The translations under genes and the position numbers were made by a program. Shown here piece after piece: positions 51,201 through 59,213 of a stretch of DNA of 64,000 nucleotides. Location: contig NZ_FXUE01000001.1 of NCBI RefSeq assembly GCF_900182935.1, positions 372,001 to 436,000 on the forward strand. The letters are read 5' to 3'. The notes beneath the pieces were generated by a model, which saw nothing but the letters and a program-made list of their open reading frames with translations, was not told the origin of the DNA and made no database searches. Position 1 is the stretch's first letter. Every line of letters begins with the position of its first letter. Source of the stretch: Fibrobacter sp. UWB10 (GTDB taxonomy: Bacteria; Fibrobacterota; Fibrobacteria; Fibrobacterales; Fibrobacteraceae).

Positions 51201-54200
51201 GGCGTTATCAAGCCAGTTACGTTCATGGCTATCTTGCAAGCGTTCGCCATCTTTGCGGGTAAACGATACCGGACGGAAGCTCCATTCGTAATAATCGTTG
51301 GAACCTTCAAGCGAACCTTCACCGAACTGAATTGCAAAACGAATCGGAACCGTTTCCGCCTTGGAACTATCCAAATAATGGATTTCCATTTTCAAGGAAC
51401 GATAGCTAGAGAAATCCTTTACGTCGGTTTCAAAAATACGTGTGACACCCACTTCTTGTCCCGGGCTCATGTCATGGTATTCAAGAACGAGAGCGGTTTC
51501 TTTCAGCGGGGCATTCGAATCAGAATCGCGTTCGGTACGAGTATTCGGCGATTTATGATACTTGTTTGAATTTTCGCGATTATTAATGGTCGAAACGCTA
51601 ATGTAGGTATTGTCTCTCGTGGCCACATTTTCAGACACATTCATTTCGACGCCATTCACTTCGACAACCTGAGAATGTTCCGTCGAAGAAGTCTTGTAGA
51701 GATCAGCAACAGTCTTTTCTTCCCATGCGTTACCGACCACAGCCAGGTTTACAATCTGCACCTTGGCTTCAGCCACGCCGTTGTTCAGTTTACCCAACCA
51801 GAGCCTACTGTACTGCGCTTCCGAAAGAATCGCCTTGTAATCGCTACTCGTCTGAGAAACAATAGTATCATACTGGTCCAAATAGATACGCCACTTGCGC
51901 CAGCCATTCTTCAGCTTTTCAAGTTGTGCCGTCGTATCGGACAGGTCAATGCGGTAACGGACAAAGCTAATATCCTTATCCAAAGAACCGTTCTTGTTAA
52001 TATCTTCGGTATCGTAAGCACGTTCACCCGAGTTGTTTTCGGTTCCGTTAATATTGATCGACGGGTCACTTTCATTTTCCAAATCATCGTCGTAATTATC
52101 GCGGGCAATATCAGTCGTCGAACCGTCCGTATTCAAAGTGCTGTGGTGCTTTTTGATCTTACAGTTCTCGCCTTGGCAAATCCATTCTATGCGTTCTTCT
52201 TCAGTACCGCTCCTGTTATCCAAGCCCTTGTCGTGCAGGGCTGTTGTCGTACCCAAATCGTTTTCACCATTATACAGACCGTTCGGGGCCTCACCGTTAA
52301 TCGAAAGGTCTTCACTCACCAAACCGAGATCAAGATAAATGGAGCCCACATTACCGCGCGCCACCACTTCGATGTATTTCATGTCGCTCAAGTCTTGGTA
52401 GTAGCTACTGTTCGGGCGCATAATACCACCCCAAGAATTACCCGCCAAGTTGTCATTGGCACGCAAGGTCATCTTGAGAACGGTCAGGTGCTGGTTATCG
52501 ACATCGGAATTACCCACCGACGGATAAATATTCTTGTACAGTTCCGTATTGTTACTGTGCCAAATAAATTCGCCCTGGTGCTGGTAGTCCAAGCTCCTAA
52601 TATAAGTCAACGCATTCGATTCAACACCACCCGGAGGCGATGCTTGGTACCAAGAAAGTCTAGTCAGCGGATACGTAAGGCCCGAAGCAGTCGCTTCAAA
52701 ATCTTCGACCAACGCAGACTGTTCATCGCTCGTGTTCGCATTATGGCGGCTAGCCGCAAATTCAGCCTCGAAACGCCAGCTGGACTGCGCTGTCGTGTTG
52801 ATACCCGGAATAAAATTCACCAATTCAGTCAAAGCAGGCACGGTATCCTGCAAGCGGAGGTTCATTCCCCACAGCACGCTAGAATAAGGTTCGTTACCGA
52901 GAGTCGGGGTCTTTGCCGTCGTGCTCTGGCTCTTGTACAAAGCGGTAATACCGAACACAGAACCTGCGCCCAAGCCATACAAGTCAAGCGGAAGTTCAGC
53001 GCGAGCACCCAGCAAAAGCTTGTTGTCAATTTCGAACAGAGGTTCGCATTCGTAAGTGACCTTAATTTCCTTGTTCGGGTCAAGAGCGCGTTCGCTCAAA
53101 AGTTCAATCTGGCCAAGTTCATAGTTGACTTCGTAGTCCGTACCGCGAATAAGGGTTGTAGAACCCGCCGTCACCTTTTCAGTACCCGGCGAAATATCCA
53201 TACAGGAACTACCGCTCACAGAATAGCTAGAGCTCGGATCACGAACACTCAACGTCGAGCTACGGCGCTTACCCACCGATTCGAAATAGAAACGGTTCGT
53301 GTAGCGGGAAAGGTTATAGACCGGCAACGTATACAATTGAGCCATCGCTGCGGTGGTATCCAAGTTACGCAACGGCTCCAAGCAGTTCTGCTTGGCCAAA
53401 TCTCTTGGGTTCTTCTTGTCTTTATAAACAGGATCTTCTGGCAATTTACACGGGAGCCACATTTCACCGGTATAGTTACCCGAAGCATCTTTCTTAAAAA
53501 TTGTTGCGTCATTTACTAAAGGCGTGCCAGTCGTTGAATCAACCAAGCCAAGCTTTTTGAGATAGTCCCCAGAAATGCCCGACTTGTTTTTCATACGCAA
53601 CACAAAATTCGAAGAACTTGCATCCGAAATGCCAATCGAATACACATTACGCAACATCAACTTATCAATATCGGTAAGTTCCGAAAGCGTAGCATCCCAC
53701 TGGATAAGCACGACACTGGAACCATTCTTGATGGTATTCCCTTTACGGCCCGTACCGTCACCATCCCAGCTAGCAGCAATCAAGGTATTGCGAGATACAC
53801 CATTAATCTTGACCACACCCGTCTTCATATCGTAGTCGAATTCCTCTTTCGGAATTTCAACTAGGCGATCAATATCCTTTATGATAGTCTTTCCATTTTC
53901 TGTGACATACCAAGCTTTCACATTGTCAAACACACCAGTCGTCTTAGTCGAGCTAGTTGCAGCACGCTTATAGAGCTTAAGTCCTTCAGCTCGGTAACTC
54001 CATTTTAAGTTATTATCAACCTTTGCATCAACATAATCCTTCCTGACTTTTTGACTCAAGAAGTAATAGCGGTAAGCAACAAACTGCTTATCCAAGACCT
54101 GAAATTCCGAGGTAGTCTCGTTCGCCTTCAGGCTGTATTCTTCCTGGTCGCCACCATCTTGCGAGGCAATCGTCGTGAGTCGCCAGTCGCCCAACTTCCA

Positions 54201-55097
54201 GTCAGCCTTGATACCGAACAGACCCTGGTGGTTCTCGGAATAACCCGTAAGTTCCGTACCCGTCAAAGCGAGGTTCGTGGTACCGGCTTCCACACGTTGC
54301 AGAATGTAGTCTTCGAATTCGTCCTTGTAAGATTCTTCGTAAACCACACGCACCTGGTTGCGGGCTCCAAGGCCTTCTTCAACGTTGTTAATTTCAACCG
54401 TGATATAAGGACCGATTTTACCCTTCACCATGAAGTTCGGCGTGTAGTTCAGTGTCGGGCTCGGCCACAGGCTCGTGTTCGTGCTACCCTCGGCATCGTC
54501 CTTTTCACCGTAACCCTTCAAGCGAATGTCCATGGTCCCCTGGAGCATCAGCTTCGGCTTGTCCAAGCCAAAGTCACGCATCCATGCTGGCATTGTCACC
54601 GGGATTGTAATATCGAACACCGAACCGGTCTCGGGAGTCTCGTAACCGTCGTTCGCCTTACCGACCAAATCGTTCAGCCATAGACTCTTTTGCCCAATGC
54701 TGTACATGTCAGACACGTAGTCCGCAAGTTCGGGATAATGCGCCGTCCACAATGTAGTGGTATCGCGCGAAACGGAGTTCACGCGTTTTTCGCTCACATC
54801 CATTTCACGGGTCGAAACATCGATGTCGTGGCTAAAGACCTGCCCCTTGCTCGTACTCATGAGCGTAGGCGAAGACCCAATACCCCCGAACGGCAAAAGC
54901 CCGTTCAAAGGTGTTACAGACGGCGGGAGCGATATGTACTGGTAAGTCGGCTGCCATTCCGTCTCTGCCGGATCAGGTGCAGATTCAGCATCGCTTGCAG
55001 ATACAACCGAAACAGAATCGCTCTGGGACCAGGCGATTCCTACGGCAAGGGCGACAGTCGCCACCGGCCACAAGCGTTTTAGACCTTCAAAAAACAC
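48237..55097 (-). CDS. sprA: SprA-family outer-membrane translocon protein of the type IX secretion system
   Basis: A 2286-residue outer-membrane protein. After an N-terminal hydrophobic export segment (LWPVATVALAVGIAWSQ) the sequence has the SprA pattern: an early region with FDITIPVTMPAWMRDFGLDKPKLMLQGTMDIRLKGYG, the RNQVRVVYEESYKDEFEDYILQRVEAG segment, a long middle with the EFAASRHNANTSDEQSALVEDFEATASGLTYPL stretch, and many amphipathic strands rich in aromatic residues through the C-terminus, ending in IALMLRFD. SprA forms the giant barrel through which sorting-domain proteins exit, consistent with the sorting-like tails on proteins at 7966, 34855 and 45145. Length is close to family values (about 2300-2500). 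Promoter presumably in 55098-55321. Confidence 0.94.
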   Translation of the reverse strand: MFFEGLKRLWPVATVALAVGIAWSQSDSVSVVSASDAESAPDPAETEWQPTYQYISLPPSVTPLNGLLPFGGIGSSPTLMSTSKGQVFSHDIDVSTREMDVSEKRVNSVSRDTTTLWTAHYPELADYVSDMYSIGQKSLWLNDLVGKANDGYETPETGSVFDITIPVTMPAWMRDFGLDKPKLMLQGTMDIRLKGYGEKDDAEGSTNTSLWPSPTLNYTPNFMVKGKIGPYITVEINNVEEGLGARNQVRVVYEESYKDEFEDYILQRVEAGTTNLALTGTELTGYSENHQGLFGIKADWKLGDWRLTTIASQDGGDQEEYSLKANETTSEFQVLDKQFVAYRYYFLSQKVRKDYVDAKVDNNLKWSYRAEGLKLYKRAATSSTKTTGVFDNVKAWYVTENGKTIIKDIDRLVEIPKEEFDYDMKTGVVKINGVSRNTLIAASWDGDGTGRKGNTIKNGSSVVLIQWDATLSELTDIDKLMLRNVYSIGISDASSSNFVLRMKNKSGISGDYLKKLGLVDSTTGTPLVNDATIFKKDASGNYTGEMWLPCKLPEDPVYKDKKNPRDLAKQNCLEPLRNLDTTAAMAQLYTLPVYNLSRYTNRFYFESVGKRRSSTLSVRDPSSSYSVSGSSCMDISPGTEKVTAGSTTLIRGTDYEVNYELGQIELLSERALDPNKEIKVTYECEPLFEIDNKLLLGARAELPLDLYGLGAGSVFGITALYKSQSTTAKTPTLGNEPYSSVLWGMNLRLQDTVPALTELVNFIPGINTTAQSSWRFEAEFAASRHNANTSDEQSALVEDFEATASGLTYPLTRLSWYQASPPGGVESNALTYIRSLDYQHQGEFIWHSNNTELYKNIYPSVGNSDVDNQHLTVLKMTLRANDNLAGNSWGGIMRPNSSYYQDLSDMKYIEVVARGNVGSIYLDLGLVSEDLSINGEAPNGLYNGENDLGTTTALHDKGLDNRSGTEEERIEWICQGENCKIKKHHSTLNTDGSTTDIARDNYDDDLENESDPSININGTENNSGERAYDTEDINKNGSLDKDISFVRYRIDLSDTTAQLEKLKNGWRKWRIYLDQYDTIVSQTSSDYKAILSEAQYSRLWLGKLNNGVAEAKVQIVNLAVVGNAWEEKTVADLYKTSSTEHSQVVEVNGVEMNVSENVATRDNTYISVSTINNRENSNKYHKSPNTRTERDSDSNAPLKETALVLEYHDMSPGQEVGVTRIFETDVKDFSSYRSLKMEIHYLDSSKAETVPIRFAIQFGEGSLEGSNDYYEWSFRPVSFTRKDGERLQDSHERNWLDNAFAMDLADFTDLKRGRRPPYLNAVEKDLGGEREEKLRLVGNPSITSIDWMRFVIIADSSASAEDLKGAFWLDDLRLSDMDTEWGYAARTSGQVNFADFISISGAVRYQDGNFATLSTSNGSPKPKASAAASQLDVAGDFTMNLNKFLNDSSGFHIPLSLGYHSSTKRPYMKPTDDMILNRSSFVDMTGDMFENKLEVNSDKEEQRLRDDAESKGFQSYTREKSFGISYRKDYHARETKLGEVMSQIFLDRPALSYSYNESEGRSTTSSDSTYSYHTVLEYKLGTFSMFKFRPLEGLSKFEWLKPLSKAEFEPWPQTFDLTIFDLNYVRYVNQSRDPDFVEPQVDKIVTYTTELSHKLNMRWNIFSFLTTSYSLNIKRDMYGGGDREAFVKKNFFTSRDGGLFASDYIFDYDHTDRRVYISGDSVVAIPRDTIPKIAENGDTLAIDMQNPNSYEIRYDTTTFYKVDSVGSKTYGKSFGILRNERSRSQQFKIGFNPRLIPFLPFSTNFSSDFNQQKTIPDDFDFMDETSIEKNYWTISQTNRFEFAPSLKVLDLARAFGKENPVATAFDKIKWREVRFNWTATTNTVGENFTLAQLYEDQGVTPLQYYLYGLGLGNGYRNRGFFNIVTGDMGLDDRDDYERFGQYRNRHVDTLVYQGNFRHSVSRQFQVGTGITLPIWDIGVTGDLQWKQDFAQAREYPMYIDTTTLWPKIGVGVTVPNFAQRISFLNGFRSVSTFHRFDYSYTTTVHPFQSAEDSWAHSINFNPLVRITFLLQNSMRIENSVRMKIESTDRRPKEEVISIPSWPDSTGSIRDTTEYFWEIPWIHTSLYNDFMFNIGDDFTISYPLKIDKAVKFFKWFFKFKNSVDLKLTAGYDYKKTIRKEYDPVEGYDKWNKESGTDGVFKQWSFDDVLFADRPTEVYSPKLELVDRTVPSRTHEWFIRPSAGYQFNKIASMSSYIEYRQIHEKLDDETPHLRQILQFEIALMLRFD

Positions 55098-55321
55098 AAT
55101 ATTCTTCTATACAGGTGCCCCATAAAATACTGAATTTGCATACCGCAAAACCACCTATAATATGGGATTTTCCCGCAATTTGTGCGAAATTAGCAATTTT
55201 TCGACAATTTGTACGGCTTTATGGCCATCATAACATTAATTTAGACCATTCTGCTCAACAAAGACGCCCCCGACAAAACAGCCGAGAGCATCTCTACATC
55301 AGAAAGAGTTTGCGCTACGAG
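55098..55321. promoter_or_regulatory. Intergenic region upstream of sprA
   Basis: 224 A/T-rich bases between the protease stop and sprA. I see no terminator, open frame or strong repeat; an own promoter for sprA is expected here but cannot be pinned down. Confidence 0.3.
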
Positions 55322-57175
55322 TTAGTCAACACGCACAAAGCTATAGGCCAAATAAAGCGGATAGTTCGGATAATCATTCCTGTAATTGATAATTCTAATC
55401 TCAGCCTGACCAGTAGCCTTTGCAACAAAATCAACAACTTCAAAGTTATTCAACAAACTCTGAGATCGAATGCCATTGGAACCAAGACCGGCTCCATAAA
55501 CAGCCAAGTCAAAGTCATGCGGAATTACACGTGTCGCACGGAACTCTGTAGGTGGCACCATCCACGCAATTGCAACCCTATAGCGTTTACCCTTTTGAAC
55601 ATTTTCCTTTTTAACTTTATACACATTGGTTCCATTAGCATTTGTTCCAAAAATTTCGTACTGGGTTTGTCCAGGCCAATAATCAATGCTGTTATAAGCA
55701 CTTGTAAACAACCTATACGAAGGAATGTGCGCCGTAAAACGAGAATCATCATAGTCAATATCTTCCGCGTTCACGACTTCAAGACCTTCAGATGCAATGA
55801 ACTGAGCTTTCACCAATTCAGGGTTATTTCTATAAGCTGAACGCTGAGACATCAATACCGCAGCCATGCCAGCCGTAAACGGGGTTGCCGCACTTGTTCC
55901 GTTAAAATGTTCTACCGTTTTACCAGGGAAGTGGAAATTTGTAAAATTCACAACTTCAGGTTTAGCAATGCCATCACCGCGACCATTCATATCAGGATTT
56001 ATATAAAAAGAATAGTCCAACAGCAAATATCCATTACGAGCGCCATAATTCTTTTTTTCAGGAACAGACGCACCAACCGTAATGGTATTAAACCCTCTTG
56101 CATTTATATTTACATTATACGTTAGGTCATCACTACGCTTATTTCCCGCAGCAACAAACTCAGATACGCGATAGTTGTACACATAGGCATCCAACGTATA
56201 ATCGTTATCATCATACGCCCGATCACTGGAATGATAGCCCCAAGAATGAGAGCCCACCATAATTCTAGGATTATATGCATTGGGATTAGACACGGTCAAA
56301 GCATCATTACCAGAAGCATCTTCCCAATCCATGCCATATATTTTGGCGCTAGGCGCCGTTGAATGAAGAACCTGGGCTACTCCTGTTGCATGGCTTTGCA
56401 CACCATAATAGCAATTTAGTCTTTGGTAGGACGATCCCAAATACGTCGGATCGGCACACCCACCATCAGAAAAATAGATTCCTACATTTTGTCCTTGATA
56501 TCCTTTATCATGGCCGTAAGTTTTTAATCCATTTGCATTCCACATTTCATCTGGAGTATACCACCAATCTCCATTGTAATATGTTTTTGAAGCAATGGTC
56601 TTGTTTTCACGAACTGGGGAAATAGTAACATCATCAGAAGAATTAAATTCATTTTCAATTTCTTCTGCAGTAAGATTTTTTACAACAGGCAGCGTTATTT
56701 TACCTGCTTTTTTGGCATAAGCCGTTTTCCATTTTTCTTCTTTTGCTTCAAATTCAGAAGCACTCACTTCTTTTCCATTGAAATAATAAACCGTTTTTTT
56801 CTTTGCTTCATCATAGCGAATTTCAGCATGATAGCCCTTTACCTTCGGAAAGTCTTTATGCAAGCGACCAACACGCACACGCATTCTTTCAGACGCACCA
56901 TCATTCACCATATAAACCACGGAGTCCTTCACACTAGCACTCTTGTTGGCTCCCTTACGGCCCAAAAGGTCGGATTTAACAACCTGTTTGCGGACCACCT
57001 TCTTAGACTTGTGTTCATTCACAAACTTGCGAACTTGCGGATCCATACGATCAACAGGTTGTCCCTGCGACAGCAATTCTTCCTTTGGCAAGTCACTATA
57101 CTTTTCAAGCAATTGTGCTTGAGAGGCAACACAGCAGGCCATTACAGCAGCTGCAATAACTTCTTTTGATCTCAT
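55322..57175 (-). CDS. Secreted S8 (subtilisin-family) serine protease
   Basis: A 617-residue exported protease. Signal peptide MRSKEVIAAAVMACCVASQAQ. A basic propeptide-like region (about 22-200, with VVRKQVVKSDLLGRKG) precedes the peptidase domain. The triad is visible: D237 in YFSDGGCAD, H262 in SHATGVAQVLH, S428 in FNGTSAATPFTAGMAAVL, with the oxyanion Asn in VAAGNKRSDD (345). A C-terminal beta-sandwich of about 120 residues (RVAIAWMVPPTEFRATR ... DFDLAVYGA) follows; no sorting tail is evident. The ATG at 57175 follows GGAG. The upstream region contains the 14-bp palindrome at 57211. Function as a surface or nutrient protease is inferred. Confidence 0.88.
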   Translation of the reverse strand: MRSKEVIAAAVMACCVASQAQLLEKYSDLPKEELLSQGQPVDRMDPQVRKFVNEHKSKKVVRKQVVKSDLLGRKGANKSASVKDSVVYMVNDGASERMRVRVGRLHKDFPKVKGYHAEIRYDEAKKKTVYYFNGKEVSASEFEAKEEKWKTAYAKKAGKITLPVVKNLTAEEIENEFNSSDDVTISPVRENKTIASKTYYNGDWWYTPDEMWNANGLKTYGHDKGYQGQNVGIYFSDGGCADPTYLGSSYQRLNCYYGVQSHATGVAQVLHSTAPSAKIYGMDWEDASGNDALTVSNPNAYNPRIMVGSHSWGYHSSDRAYDDNDYTLDAYVYNYRVSEFVAAGNKRSDDLTYNVNINARGFNTITVGASVPEKKNYGARNGYLLLDYSFYINPDMNGRGDGIAKPEVVNFTNFHFPGKTVEHFNGTSAATPFTAGMAAVLMSQRSAYRNNPELVKAQFIASEGLEVVNAEDIDYDDSRFTAHIPSYRLFTSAYNSIDYWPGQTQYEIFGTNANGTNVYKVKKENVQKGKRYRVAIAWMVPPTEFRATRVIPHDFDLAVYGAGLGSNGIRSQSLLNNFEVVDFVAKATGQAEIRIINYRNDYPNYPLYLAYSFVRVD

Positions 57176-57210
57176 CTTATCTCCAAAAATTAGATGTTTA
57201 ACATTTTTTA

Positions 57211-57224
57211 GTTTGTTAACAAAC
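57211..57224. promoter_or_regulatory. 14-bp palindrome upstream of the S8 protease gene
   Basis: GTTTGTTAACAAAC is a perfect palindrome 36 bases before the start codon. It is flanked at wider spacing by TTAGATGTT (57190-57198) and AACATCTAA (57259-57267), a second inverted pair. Possible operator; the surrounding 287 bases hold no gene. Confidence 0.35.
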
Positions 57225-57408
57225 ATTTAGTTTATTAAAAACAAACCACGTAAAAGATAACATCTAAAACACATTCATCTAGTTTATTCGTAAGATATTT
57301 TTAATTGTAAGAAAAATAAAATCAAAGTTATAATACAACAACAAAAAGAAGTAAAACCACATATAAAATAAGTAAACAAGAACAAAGTAATACATCTGCA
57401 ATCAACAA

Positions 57409-57437
57409 AAAAAACTCGTCTGGAAAGACGAGTTTTT
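57409..57437 (-). terminator. Rho-independent terminator of the carboxylase subunit gene
   Basis: AAAACTCGTCT (57411-57421) pairs perfectly with AGACGAGTTTT (57426-57436). On the minus strand a T-run follows. It lies 26 bases past the gene's stop. Confidence 0.85.
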
Positions 57438-57462
57438 CGTTATAAAAACAATTTGTTTTCTA

Positions 57463-59082
57463 TTACAGCGGAATGTTAGCGTGTTTCTTCCAGTGACGCT
57501 TTTGTTCCTTGGTCTTCAAGGCATCGAAAGCGGTAATCAGGCGCTTGCGAACATCGGCCGGGTGAATCACTTCGTCGACCACGCCCATAGAGGCGGCAAC
57601 GTAGGGGTTCATCAGTTCTTCTTCGTACTTGGCGATGCACTGGGCGCGAGCGGCCACCGGATCCGGAGCTGCAGCGATTTCCTTCTTGTTGATGATTTCC
57701 ACAGCACCTTCGGCACCCATCACGGCCACCTGAGCGATCGGGAGGGCGAACACGTAGTCGGCACCCACGTCCTTGCTGTTCATGGCGATGTAAGCACCAC
57801 CGAAAGCCTTACGCAAAATGAGCGTCACCTTCGGCACGGTTGCTTCGGCAAAGGCATAAAGGAGCTTTGCACCATGGCGGATAATGCCCGAGTATTCCTG
57901 CTTGGAACCTGGCATGTAACCCGGAACGTCAGCAAGGGCCAGCAGCGGAATGTTGAACGCATCGCAGAAGCGAACAAAGCGGCCTGCCTTGTCGGAACCG
58001 TCCACGTCCAAGGAACCGGCGAGCACCTTCGGCTGGTTAGCCACGATACCGATGGCTTCACCATTCAGGCGAGCAAATCCGATTACAACGTTCTTGCCCC
58101 AGTCGCTCTGCACTTCAAAGAAGCTGTCGGCATCGGCAAAGGCGGCAATCACAGCCTTCACATCGTAAGCCTGCTTATAGTTATCCGGAACAATGTCCTG
58201 GATAGCGGCGCTGTTATCAAAGGAAGCGGCAACTTCGTTCGATTCGGACTTGGAGAACAGCTTCTTGAAGAAGCCTTCGTCGTTCTTGGCGGCTTCGGCA
58301 ATCTTGCAGTTGCATTCGGCAGATTCCTTGCGGTTGCTCTGCGGCAAGTAGCTGAGGAGCTTGCGGACACCTTCAAGGCACTTCTTGTCATCTTCGTACA
58401 TGAAGTGAGCCACACCAGACTTTGCCATGTGCACCGGAGCGCCACCGAGTTCGGCAGCAGTGATGTTTTCGCCCATCACCTGCTTGACGACAGCCGGACC
58501 GGTAAGGAACATTTGGCTCGTGTTCTGGGTCATGAAAATGAAGTCGCTAAGAGCCGGAGAATAGCAGGCGCCACCAGCGCAGGGGCCCATGATCACGGCA
58601 ATCTGAGGAATCACGCCAGAAGCCCAAACGTTGCGGGCCATGATGGCGCTATAGCCAGCGAGCGAGAACACACCTTCGTCGATACGGGCTCCACCGCTAT
58701 CGTTCATGGCGACAAACGGAGCACCGGCTTCAACAGCCATGTCCATCACGCGGCAAATCTTTTCGGCGTGGCACTGGCCCAAGGAGCCGCCACCCACCGT
58801 AAAGTCCTGGGAAGATGCAAACACCAGACGGCCATTCACCTTGCCGTAACCGGTCACGACGCCGTCACCCAAGACGACTTTGCTTTCCTTGAGCACGCGG
58901 TTGCTCGACTTGCGGAGTGCACCGACTTCAACAAACGTACCTTCGTCGAACAGCATTTCCATGCGTTCGCGGGCAGTGCACTTTCCGGACTGGTGCTGCT
59001 TATCGACACGGGCAGCGCCACCAGCTGCCTGGGCCTGGGCCAGGTAGTTATCCAGCTTGGCGATATACTTTTCGTTCCACAT
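57463..59082 (-). CDS. Acyl-CoA carboxylase beta subunit / methylmalonyl-CoA decarboxylase alpha subunit
   Basis: A 539-residue carboxyltransferase-fold protein. N-terminal half: CTARERMEMLFDEGTFVEVG, VTGYGKVNGRLVFASSQDFTVGGGSLG, FVAMNDSGGARIDEGVFSLAGY, and the oxyanion GPCAGGACYSPALSDFIFM. C-terminal half: GEAIGIVANQPKVLAGSLDVDGSDKAGRFVRFCDAFNIPLLALADVPGYMPG and LRKAFGGAYIAMNSKDVGADYVFALPIAQVAVMGAEGAVEII. This fold serves propionyl-CoA carboxylase, methylmalonyl-CoA decarboxylase and similar enzymes; no biotin-carrier or decarboxylase partner is adjacent, so the reaction is not fixed. A charged insert near 255-310 is larger than usual. The ATG at 59082 follows AGGAG; the longer frame runs through the upstream terminator. 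Confidence 0.9.
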   Translation of the reverse strand: MWNEKYIAKLDNYLAQAQAAGGAARVDKQHQSGKCTARERMEMLFDEGTFVEVGALRKSSNRVLKESKVVLGDGVVTGYGKVNGRLVFASSQDFTVGGGSLGQCHAEKICRVMDMAVEAGAPFVAMNDSGGARIDEGVFSLAGYSAIMARNVWASGVIPQIAVIMGPCAGGACYSPALSDFIFMTQNTSQMFLTGPAVVKQVMGENITAAELGGAPVHMAKSGVAHFMYEDDKKCLEGVRKLLSYLPQSNRKESAECNCKIAEAAKNDEGFFKKLFSKSESNEVAASFDNSAAIQDIVPDNYKQAYDVKAVIAAFADADSFFEVQSDWGKNVVIGFARLNGEAIGIVANQPKVLAGSLDVDGSDKAGRFVRFCDAFNIPLLALADVPGYMPGSKQEYSGIIRHGAKLLYAFAEATVPKVTLILRKAFGGAYIAMNSKDVGADYVFALPIAQVAVMGAEGAVEIINKKEIAAAPDPVAARAQCIAKYEEELMNPYVAASMGVVDEVIHPADVRKRLITAFDALKTKEQKRHWKKHANIPL

Positions 59083-59129
59083 TTTGTAAAGAACTCCTGT
59101 ACTTGTAAGATTTTCGTAGCCAAAATTAG

Positions 59130-59156
59130 AAAAAGCCGTTGAGCTAGTCAACGACT
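59130..59156 (-). terminator. Rho-independent terminator of the duplicated-domain lipoprotein gene
   Basis: GCCGTTGA (59135-59142) pairs with TCAACGAC (59148-59155, one mismatch-like G-A/T position). On the minus strand a T-run follows. It lies 58 bases after the gene's stop and 48 bases before the carboxylase start. Confidence 0.7.
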
Positions 59157-59213
59157 TTTGTTTCTTTTTGTTTAAATAAGTAAGATGCAAGTAGTTTGTA
59201 GGAAGCCTCAACA

